DNA of 64,000 bases from Saccharopolyspora hordei (GTDB lineage Bacteria; Actinomycetota; Actinomycetes; Mycobacteriales; Pseudonocardiaceae): assembly GCF_013410345.1 (NCBI RefSeq), contig NZ_JACCFJ010000001.1:1178001-1242000 (forward strand), written 5' to 3'. The notes under the pieces were generated by a model. It had not been told where the DNA came from, searched no databases, and was given only the letters and a program-made list of their open reading frames with translations. Shown here piece after piece: positions 24,054 through 31,996 of the stretch (position 1 is the stretch's first letter; the number at the start of each line of letters is the position of its first letter). A program made the position numbers and the translations under genes.

Positions 24054-26237
24054 ATGGACGACGGACTCGCGGCTCAGGGCGAGCTGACCCCGAACGAACG
24101 CAAAACGCTCCAGGCTTGGCGGGACATCAAATCCCGGCCCAGTCTTCTGCCGATGTCGTGGTTCGAGGAAGTCGACAAGCAGGTCGGAATGGTCTTCGGG
24201 GGAGACCGCAACGACCCGCTCCGCTGGCCACGGCGGCAGTACCAGGTCCTCGGCAGAGTGATGGGCATGCTCGTCGGCGGGGCCTTGGGAGACTCACTCG
24301 GCACCACGGCAGAGGCGGAAGGCATCACGACTGCCGGTGCGCTGCTCGCCGCTCTTCGATTCCGATCATGGCGGTCACCGAACTTGGCGAGCTTGCTCAA
24401 CGCCGTTGAGATCGCGACCCGCGCTCTAGCGGACCATGGTCGGGGCACAGACCTCGACGCCGCCTTGCTAGCCCGTGCTCGGGAGTCAGACCTGGTCGGT
24501 CCGCTCGGCTGTGCAATCGCCGCCGTCCCGGCCGCGCTGGTCAGCATCACCAGCTCGGACGCGGACGCTTTTCGCAGAGCTTCGAGCCTGGCCGGCTTGC
24601 TCAGCGAGCATCCGGATGAGTGCGCTAGTGCGGGTGTGTTCGCTGTGGCGCTTGTGCGAGGCCTCATTGGGCACAAGCTCACGCTGGAGCAGCTCGTCGA
24701 GTTGCTGTTGGAGCAGTTGCGCACTGAGCACTTCGAACTCCGTCGGAGGTTGAGTCACCTCGCGGCGGCGGGCGAAGACGTAGCCGAGCTGGAGATGCTC
24801 GCGCAGTTGGGCGGAGGTCACTCCGAGCTCGAAGTGATCTCGCGGGCTCTGTACCTGGGAGATCGAAAGACTGGCGGCTGGGCCGAGATGCTGCACGCGT
24901 TCGCTGGAGGGAGCCCGTCTCACAACGCACAGGTGTCCGGTCTGCTCAGTGGCGCCCGGCACGGTGCCGAGGCATTCCCGCTGCTGTGGCGTCGGAAACT
25001 GGAACAAGCCCCTCAGCTCGAATCCGTCGCCGAAGCGTTCGTGTCAGAGTTCGGTCCTGACGAGGTGAGCCTCGTCCCGTCGTCCAAGGTCGTGAGCGGA
25101 GGTACTACGGCCCAGTCCACAGATCGAGCGCGTGCAGAGCAGCAACCCCCGACTCCGCACGAGCGGTTCATGGGGTCGATGCTGGCTGGAGCCGTCGGGG
25201 ACGCGCTCGGGTACGCCATCGAGTTCGACGACATCGGGACGATCCGCCAGACCCACGGTGAAGCCGGACTCCGCGCCCCGGTGCTGAGGGACGGTGTCTC
25301 CCGGATCTCCGACGACACGCAGATGATGCTGTTCACGCTCGAAGGGCTCATCCGGGCGCACGTCGCTCGGCGGATGAACCCGGTGGACAACGACCCGGTT
25401 CCTGAGGTGCAGCACGCGTACCAGCGGTGGTTCCACACGCAGAACCAGCCGTGGCCGCAGGCGGGCGGGCCGTACGCGCAGCGTCTCCCCCAACCTGACG
25501 GTTGGTTGATCACCAATCCGGGGTTGTTCACCCGCCGTGCGCCAGGGAGCACGTGCATGTCGGCGTTGGCGCGGTTCGCGCAGACGCACCAGCACGCCAC
25601 GGTGCAGCAGCCGATCAATGACTCCAAGGGCTGCGGTGGAGTCATGCGGGCGGCTCCTGTGGCGGCGTGGTCAGGTGATCCTGCTGAGGTGTTCTACGCC
25701 GCGGTCGGCACGGCTGCGCTGACCCACAGCCATCCCAGCGGCTACCTGTCCGCCGGGGTTCTCGCGGTCATCGTGCACCAGCTGATCCGGGACGTCCCGT
25801 TGGCGGAGAGCGTGCGGTTGGCGCGGGAGCTGCTGCTGCGGTGGCGGGGGCACGAGGAGCAGTTGGCGGTGCTCGACAGGGCGGTGGAGCTCGCACAGCG
25901 GGGGCCGGTCGCTCCGGAGGAACTGAAGGACACGCTGGGTCAGGGCTGGGTCGGCGAGGAGGCGCTCGCGATCGGTCTCTACGCCGTGCTGGCGACCGAC
26001 AACCTGCGGGACGCCCTGCTGCTGTCGGTGAACCACTCGGGCGACTCGGACTCGACGGGGATCGTGGCCGGGAACATCGGCGGCGCGCTGTACGGGACCC
26101 GGGCCATCCCGCAGGAGTGGCTGGGGACGCTTGAGTTGCGCGAGGTCGTCGAGACCCTGGCCAAGGACGCGTTGGCCGAGTTCAGCCCCAACCCGCCCAA
26201 CGACCAGGCGTGGCTGCGCCGCTACCCGGCGTGGTGA
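24054..26237 (+). CDS. Double-domain ADP-ribosylglycohydrolase (inactive N-domain, intact C-domain)
   Basis: I chose ATG at 24054, with GGGAGAGTGGAG upstream. The product has 727 residues. Residues 60-340 form a degenerate ARH-like domain (GMLVGGALGDSLG retained, metal motifs absent). Residues about 365-727 are a complete domain: LAGAVGDALG, SDDTQMMLFT (D420, D421, T422), INDSKGCGGVMRAAP, LTHSHPSGYLSAG and VNHSGDSDSTG (D664, D666). This family removes ADP-ribose, typically from arginine, using two Mg2+ ions. The C-domain could reverse modification by the linked ADP-ribosyltransferase. The C-domain DNA is nearly identical over long stretches to 30900-31979. It follows the pseudo-enzyme gene by 16 nt. 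Confidence 0.92.
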   Translation: MDDGLAAQGELTPNERKTLQAWRDIKSRPSLLPMSWFEEVDKQVGMVFGGDRNDPLRWPRRQYQVLGRVMGMLVGGALGDSLGTTAEAEGITTAGALLAALRFRSWRSPNLASLLNAVEIATRALADHGRGTDLDAALLARARESDLVGPLGCAIAAVPAALVSITSSDADAFRRASSLAGLLSEHPDECASAGVFAVALVRGLIGHKLTLEQLVELLLEQLRTEHFELRRRLSHLAAAGEDVAELEMLAQLGGGHSELEVISRALYLGDRKTGGWAEMLHAFAGGSPSHNAQVSGLLSGARHGAEAFPLLWRRKLEQAPQLESVAEAFVSEFGPDEVSLVPSSKVVSGGTTAQSTDRARAEQQPPTPHERFMGSMLAGAVGDALGYAIEFDDIGTIRQTHGEAGLRAPVLRDGVSRISDDTQMMLFTLEGLIRAHVARRMNPVDNDPVPEVQHAYQRWFHTQNQPWPQAGGPYAQRLPQPDGWLITNPGLFTRRAPGSTCMSALARFAQTHQHATVQQPINDSKGCGGVMRAAPVAAWSGDPAEVFYAAVGTAALTHSHPSGYLSAGVLAVIVHQLIRDVPLAESVRLARELLLRWRGHEEQLAVLDRAVELAQRGPVAPEELKDTLGQGWVGEEALAIGLYAVLATDNLRDALLLSVNHSGDSDSTGIVAGNIGGALYGTRAIPQEWLGTLELREVVETLAKDALAEFSPNPPNDQAWLRRYPAW

Positions 26238-26397
26238 TCCGGCAGGTCGCTGCCGAGGCTCATCCGGTGCCGTTGTCTTGCCCAAGAAGGGTTGCGTCGC
26301 GCGAGCGGCACGCGGCGGTCGTCGCTGCCTCGCCGACCACTGGACCCGACGTGGTCCGATTCCTGACGGAACTCCTGCGCAGGGGAGGCGGACGACA

Positions 26398-26956
26398 GTG
26401 ACCGGGGCAGTCGAGCGGCCTGACGCTCGCTACGCACAGCTCGTGGTCGACCAGCTCAGCCGGGGCGGCATGTCCGACGAGCTGTGGCGGAACGGGCAGC
26501 GACGCGACTCCGGGGACGTCGCATTGGTCCGCCGCACGTTCGGGCGGAGCAGCGACGAGTTCTGCCACGGCCAGCAGGGAAAGAAGCCGATGGTCGACGA
26601 CGTCGCGCTGGTCCACGGTATCCGCGCGCACTTCGGGGCCGCTGTCCGGGCCACCGTGCGGTTCGGTGAGCTCGTCGGGGGCCCATGTCCTGGCAGTCGC
26701 CACTGCGGTGGCCCGTGCCCGGTTCGACGACTTCGACAGTGCCGTCGATCTCGCGGGTCGACTGCTGCCGGTCGCCGCGCCGCTCGTCGGCGCGATGCTG
26801 GCCGCGGGCCGTGGACCCGCTGCGGTGCCCGCCGAGGTGGACCTGGCGCTGTCCGACGTGGTCGACCGGTTGGCCACCGACGTCGTGGCGAGCCGGGTCG
26901 GCCTGGCCGGCCGCGTGTGGCGTCCGGACTGGGTGCAGAAGTACCCGTCGTACTGA
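26398..26956 (+). pseudogene. Decayed duplicate of the pseudo-ARH gene (internal deletion plus frameshift)
   Basis: GTG at 26398 has an excellent GGGGAGG upstream and opens a frame whose first 90 residues match the start of the 22799 gene (ELWRNGQRRDSGD with VRRTFGRSSDEFC, against EWRNGRR with VRRVFGRTSDDFC). Near 26666 homology jumps to the +1 frame and directly to the last 95 residues of that gene (VLAVATAVARARFDDFDSAV, then DLALSDVVDRLATDVVASRVGL). About 220 middle residues and the frame are lost. The initial frame continues to 26997 as an unrelated Arg-rich tail. It occupies the same place relative to the next gene as the parent does to 24054. Confidence 0.85.
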
Positions 26957-26993
26957 ACGCTGAGGAGCTGACGGTGAACGAGAGCAGTGGGGC

Positions 26994-29900
26994 ATGAGCC
27001 AGTTCGCGAAAATCGATGTCCAGCAAAAGCTGCTGGGCGCTTGGCGTGCGATCACGTCGCGCCCGGCGCTGCTCCCGTTGTCCTGGTTCGAGTACGTGGA
27101 CCACGTCGACGAGACGGTTTCCGCGCGAGAGCGGTTCCGCAGCAGTGTCGAACCGCGCCAGCGTGCGGCCGGGGAGTGGAGCTGCGCCCACTGCGGGCGC
27201 GCACTGGGCATGCTCGTGGGCGGCGCGGTCGGTGAGGCCGTGGGCGCCTCGGGGCCGGCTCCGGTCGACGCGTTGCTGGCCGCAGCGCGATCGCGAGAGT
27301 TCGGTGGCGGGACCGAGGTGACCGATCTGCTCCTCTCCGGTGCCGCGTCCGCCATCGGCCTCGAGGACCTGGACCCCTCCGCGAGCGCCGCAGACCTCGG
27401 TTGCCTCGTGATGTCCGTTCCGGTCGCCCTCAGCAGCACGGGAGTCGGGGACGCGGAGGTGTTCACCCGCGCGATGTCCGCGGCCGAGCCCCTGTCCGAC
27501 CAGCCGGTGGAACGTGCGAGCGCTGGGGTGTTGGCGATGGCGCTCGCACGAGCGTTCTCGTACGGTGACGCGAACCTGACCAGACTCCTCCGGGCCGCCA
27601 TCGAGCAACTGGACGCGGCGGGCGTGGACGACGGGTGCCGGAATCGCTTGGAGCTGCTGACGGAGAACGCGCGCGCTGCCGAGAAGCTGCCGTTGACCGA
27701 AGCGCTCGCGAAGCTGGGCGCCGGGGCGTCTGGACTGGAGACCGTCGCGCGTGCGCTCTACCTCTCGTGGAAGATCGGTCCAGGCGGACGGGCCCAAGTG
27801 CATGCGGCGTCGGCGGCGCAGAACAGCGCCGCCAGCGCGGCTGTCTGCGGTCTGCTCACCGGTGCGCGCTTCGGCGCGGGTGCCTTCCCGATGGTGTGGC
27901 GACGCAAGCTGCGCGCCAGGCCGAAGATCGAGGTGCTGGCGGCCGAGCTGTTCCAGAGGTTCGGTGACAAGGGATCGCTCTACCGAGGGACATCCACCAG
28001 CAGCACAGCACCGAAGGCGGCGAACCCCGGCCAGTCGGGCGATGTGCAGGAAACCGGTGTCCCCGGAGCGGAGCTCGGAGAACTGGACAGCTCTGCACGA
28101 GCGGTCCACCCACGAGAAGAACGGCCGAAAACGCGTGCCCGGCGCCGGAAAACTGTGTTGGGGGGTGGCGGGATGGTCGATGAGCGGCGGGACCGTCTGT
28201 ACGGCGCTGTGGTGGGGTTCGCCATCGGGGATCGCCTCGGTTCGGCTGTCGCGGACCTGACGTGGTCGGAGATCGAGGAGAAGCACGGTCCTCGGGGGAT
28301 CACGCGGTACGCGCCTGCTGCGGGTACGGGGCAGTTGCGGTCGAGCCTGCTCAGGCTGGCGTTGTCGTTGGACGTGGTGATCAGGGCTGATCGGTTGCGG
28401 CTGGCCGGGCAGGAGCCGGACCTGGGGCGGTTGCTGCGTGCGGAGTACGAGCGTTGTGCGGCGGAGTTCCCGCGGTTCCGCAACGACGTGATGGCCGAGG
28501 CCGCTGCGCGTTACCCGGTCGATCCTGACTTCGCGCCGTCGTTGTCGCGGGTGGGCAGCAGTGCCGATGAGATCGTGCGCTACCTGCCGCTGGCGCTGTG
28601 GACCGAGGTCGACTCCGTCCTCTTCCCGCTGGTGCGTGACGCCGTTCCCGGCTCGGGCGGGACCGAGGCGGAGGCGATCGCCGGGTTCGCGATGATGCTG
28701 CAGGGGTGCCTCCACACGAGGAACCCGGTGCGCGCGATGTTCTCGCTGCAGTCTGAGGAACTCGATGTGTGCGGTCCGGAGTTGCGGGCTGCGGTGACGC
28801 GGGCGGACGAGATCGCGAGGAAGGACATCACGCCGGCGGAGATCGAACAACTGGGTACCGGCGACACCGCGATCGAGGCGGTCGCGATCGCGCTGTGCGC
28901 GTTCCAGTCGGCGCCGCTCGATCCTGACGAGGCGTTGCGCATCGCGGTGAACCACTCGGGCAACAGCGCCGTCACCGGCGCGCTCTGCGGCGCGCTGACC
29001 TACGCGAGCTACGACGGCGCGAGCAACATCGCAGACCACTGGCTGAACGGACTCGTCGGGGGCGGCATGGTCTACCGGGTGGCAGAGGACGCTGGCCGGC
29101 AGCTCGGCCCGGAACCGCCGAACGACGCGGAGTGGGACGAGCGCTACCCGGTGCCCTCGGTTGACGAAACCGGCACAACTACGGCAGAGCCGGGTGCGGA
29201 CACGCCGAAGCGCGAGCGGGCCGATGACGCGTCGCCGATCACGCAGGAAATGCGGGAGGCGGCCAAGCGGCAGGCCGGCGGCTACCTGTACGTCACCGGC
29301 CCGAAGTACGACCCGGATGGTGACGTCCCGTCGCACGCCATCAAGGGTGCGTTCGTGGTCGACGGGAACGGTGAGATCGGGGAGGACCAGGCCAACCCGA
29401 ACTACCAGCCGTCCCCGGTCGAGCTCACTGGGCCGCCGGCGAACTGGATCGACCGCAGCATGCGGAGGGCGGTGTCCGGTCAGATCGGCCAGCGGGACTT
29501 CCGCCAGCTGATCGCGAAGGCGTCGCTGCCCGTCCTCGTCACGCCCGAGGGCGGTCTCATGCTGCTCGACGCTGAGGGCGGCGCCCGGTTGACGACGTGG
29601 ACGGCTTCCAGCGTGGTGCCTGAGGGTCCGCAGGCGAAGCCGCTCTACCTGCCCAGGCTGCTGAAGTCGCTGCCGCAGGACGCGGTCGTCGTCGTCAACG
29701 GCAGCGCTGAGCTGCAGGCCCAGTTCCTGGTCGCCGACTTGGTCGCCGAGCTGCGCGACATGGGGTTGCTCGTGGCCGGGCCCTCGGGGGAGCTGGAGGT
29801 CGGGCCGAGCTTCTGGGTGGAACAGGGCGCACGACTCGCCAGGTTGATCGACCAGCCGACGTTCGCTGCGGTGGAGCGGGCACTGGCGCAGTGGGGCAAG

Positions 29901-31979
29901 CTCAGCGAAGTCACGCCGGCACGTGGTCGTGCGATCGAGTGCGGGATCACCGCCGTCGAGACGTTGGTCCGGGGCGGGGTGACCGACCCGGACGTGCTCG
30001 CGGCCACGGCGGCGTTCAACGCGTCCGAACCCCTGTACGGCGGCAACCGCACTCATGTGATCGGTACGGACGAAGAAGAGACGCGGGCGCTGGAGCTGTT
30101 GCGGTCCGCTGTGAGCCCGCACCGTCCGTCCGATGTGGACCCGGAGTCGGAGCCGCGGGTCCGGCAGCTGGTGTACCACCTCTACGTGGAGCACCTGCGC
30201 GCGTCGCCGTGGCAGGTGCGTGCCGTCGTGCTGGCGAACCGGTTCGCGGACTACATCACGCCGTGGGTGCCTGGGAACGTGCGGGATGCTCGACAGGCCG
30301 AGCTGTGCGTCGAGTTGCTGTCGTGCGCTTCGGACTTCCCCGAACCGTTGCGTCGTCTCTTCGATGAGGAGGTGGTGTACGCCGATCCATCCGTTCCGCC
30401 GCAGTATGAGCTGCAGCCCCCGGCGGTTCCGTACATCACCTCTGCAGAGCAGGCGGTGGAACGTGCTCGCGCGGTGGTCGACGGGCTGGGGGATCCGGTC
30501 GAGGTGGAGGACGTCGGTCCGGTGTACCTCGTGCGGTCCGCAGGTACCCCGGGCCAGGTCCACCTCGTGCACAAGGTGTGGGAGACCGTCACTGCCGAGG
30601 CGGACGACGGCGGTGCCGTCGACAGGTACCGCGCGCGGCACGACGTCTTCCCGTTCACCCAGGGCAATCCGCCCCCGAACCCGTACGAACGACAGCGTGC
30701 TCGCCGAGCAGACCCCTCGGCCCCGCACGAGCGGGCCGGGGAATCGGTGCCGGACGAGGCCACGGGGGGCACCAGCGCTCCGAAGTCGCACGAAGCGCCG
30801 ACGAGTTCGCAGGAGCGCTCTGCCCCGTCGGAGCTCGCGAATTCGGTTGGTACAGCTGTCGGTGAGCAGCCCCACCCGCCCGCCCCGCCCTTGACGCCGC
30901 ACGAGCGGTTCCTGGGATCGATGCTCGCCGGCGCCCTCGGGGACGCGCTCGGCTTCGCCATCGAGCACCACGACATCGGGATGCTGCGGCGGGAGTTCGG
31001 GCCGGCCGGGCTCAGCGCGCCGGTGCTGCGGGACGGTCTCGCGCGGGTCTCCGACGACACGCAGATGATGCTGTTCACGCTCGAAGGGCTCATCCGGGCG
31101 CACGTCGCCCGGCGCATGAAGCCGGTGGACAACGACCCGGTCCCCGAGGTGCAGCACGCGTACCAGCGGTGGCTCCACACGCAGAACCAGCCGTGGCCGC
31201 AGGCCGGCGGCCCCTACGCGCGGCACCTGCCGCAGCCCGACGGCTGGCTGGTCACCAACCGCGGGCTGTTCGCTGCGCGGGGGCCGGGCCGGACGTGCGT
31301 GTCGGCGTTGGCGCGGTTCGCGCAGACCCACCAGCACGGCACCGTGCAGCACCCGGTCAACGACTCCAAGGCGTGTGGCGGGGTCATGCGGGCGGCGCCG
31401 GTGGCGGTGTGGTCGCACGACCCGGCCGAGGTCTTCTTCGCCGCCGTCGGCACCGCCGCGTTGACCCACGGCCACCCCAGCGGCTACCTGCCCGCCGGGG
31501 TGCTGGCGGTGATCGTGCACCAGCTCATCCGGGACGTCTCCCTGCCGGAGAGCGTGCGCTTGGCGCGGGAGCTCCTGCTGCGGTGGCGGGGACACGAGGA
31601 GCAGCTCGCCGCGCTCGACGAGGCGGTGGAGCTCGCGCAGCGGGGGCCGGTCGCTCCCGAGGTGATCAAGGACACGCTGGGTCTGGGCCGGGTCGGCGAA
31701 GAAGCTCTGGCGATCGGCCTCTACGCCGCGCTGGCCACGGATAACCTGCGGGACGCGTTGCTGTTGGCGGTGAACCACGCGGGGGACTCGGACTCCACGG
31801 GGATCGTGTGCGGCACCATTGCGGGGGCTCTGCACGGGGCTCGCGCCGTTCCGGCGGAGTGGCTCGCGTCCCTGGAGCTGCGAGAGGTGATCGAGACGGT
31901 GGCCCGGGACGCGCTCGCGGAGTTCAGCCCCGGCCCGCCGACCGATCCGGCCTGGACCCGGCGCTACCCAGCCTGGTGA
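26994..31979 (+). CDS. 1661-residue multi-domain ADP-ribosylglycohydrolase with SseB-like insert
   Basis: The N-terminus (LLGAWRAITSRPALLPLSWFEYVD and an inactive ARH domain, residues about 70-325) is the counterpart of the N-terminus of the 24054 product. Residues about 394-722 form a second ARH-like domain with damaged motifs (TGQLRSSLL for TDDTQMTLF, NHSGNSAVTG for NHSGDSDSTG). Residues about 750-935 resemble an SseB N-terminal-type domain (LPVLVTPEGGLMLLDAEGG and AVVVVNGSAELQAQFLV). Residues about 940-1230 are of unknown family. Residues about 1300-1661 form an intact ARH domain (D1354/D1355/T1356 and D1598/D1600). An SD-like GGGGGTGGCGGG before an internal ATG at 28173 suggests fusion of once separate genes. 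A role in immunity to the linked ADP-ribosyltransferase is inferred. Confidence 0.9.
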   Translation: MSQFAKIDVQQKLLGAWRAITSRPALLPLSWFEYVDHVDETVSARERFRSSVEPRQRAAGEWSCAHCGRALGMLVGGAVGEAVGASGPAPVDALLAAARSREFGGGTEVTDLLLSGAASAIGLEDLDPSASAADLGCLVMSVPVALSSTGVGDAEVFTRAMSAAEPLSDQPVERASAGVLAMALARAFSYGDANLTRLLRAAIEQLDAAGVDDGCRNRLELLTENARAAEKLPLTEALAKLGAGASGLETVARALYLSWKIGPGGRAQVHAASAAQNSAASAAVCGLLTGARFGAGAFPMVWRRKLRARPKIEVLAAELFQRFGDKGSLYRGTSTSSTAPKAANPGQSGDVQETGVPGAELGELDSSARAVHPREERPKTRARRRKTVLGGGGMVDERRDRLYGAVVGFAIGDRLGSAVADLTWSEIEEKHGPRGITRYAPAAGTGQLRSSLLRLALSLDVVIRADRLRLAGQEPDLGRLLRAEYERCAAEFPRFRNDVMAEAAARYPVDPDFAPSLSRVGSSADEIVRYLPLALWTEVDSVLFPLVRDAVPGSGGTEAEAIAGFAMMLQGCLHTRNPVRAMFSLQSEELDVCGPELRAAVTRADEIARKDITPAEIEQLGTGDTAIEAVAIALCAFQSAPLDPDEALRIAVNHSGNSAVTGALCGALTYASYDGASNIADHWLNGLVGGGMVYRVAEDAGRQLGPEPPNDAEWDERYPVPSVDETGTTTAEPGADTPKRERADDASPITQEMREAAKRQAGGYLYVTGPKYDPDGDVPSHAIKGAFVVDGNGEIGEDQANPNYQPSPVELTGPPANWIDRSMRRAVSGQIGQRDFRQLIAKASLPVLVTPEGGLMLLDAEGGARLTTWTASSVVPEGPQAKPLYLPRLLKSLPQDAVVVVNGSAELQAQFLVADLVAELRDMGLLVAGPSGELEVGPSFWVEQGARLARLIDQPTFAAVERALAQWGKLSEVTPARGRAIECGITAVETLVRGGVTDPDVLAATAAFNASEPLYGGNRTHVIGTDEEETRALELLRSAVSPHRPSDVDPESEPRVRQLVYHLYVEHLRASPWQVRAVVLANRFADYITPWVPGNVRDARQAELCVELLSCASDFPEPLRRLFDEEVVYADPSVPPQYELQPPAVPYITSAEQAVERARAVVDGLGDPVEVEDVGPVYLVRSAGTPGQVHLVHKVWETVTAEADDGGAVDRYRARHDVFPFTQGNPPPNPYERQRARRADPSAPHERAGESVPDEATGGTSAPKSHEAPTSSQERSAPSELANSVGTAVGEQPHPPAPPLTPHERFLGSMLAGALGDALGFAIEHHDIGMLRREFGPAGLSAPVLRDGLARVSDDTQMMLFTLEGLIRAHVARRMKPVDNDPVPEVQHAYQRWLHTQNQPWPQAGGPYARHLPQPDGWLVTNRGLFAARGPGRTCVSALARFAQTHQHGTVQHPVNDSKACGGVMRAAPVAVWSHDPAEVFFAAVGTAALTHGHPSGYLPAGVLAVIVHQLIRDVSLPESVRLARELLLRWRGHEEQLAALDEAVELAQRGPVAPEVIKDTLGLGRVGEEALAIGLYAALATDNLRDALLLAVNHAGDSDSTGIVCGTIAGALHGARAVPAEWLASLELREVIETVARDALAEFSPGPPTDPAWTRRYPAW

Positions 31980-31996
31980 CCACGAGGGAGACAGCG

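Noticed and set aside
26131-26997. Intact 288-residue gene between 24054 and 26994
   Set aside because: Its first part lies inside the end of the 24054 gene and its last 110 codons are in the wrong phase relative to homology. The region is better explained as a frameshifted remnant.
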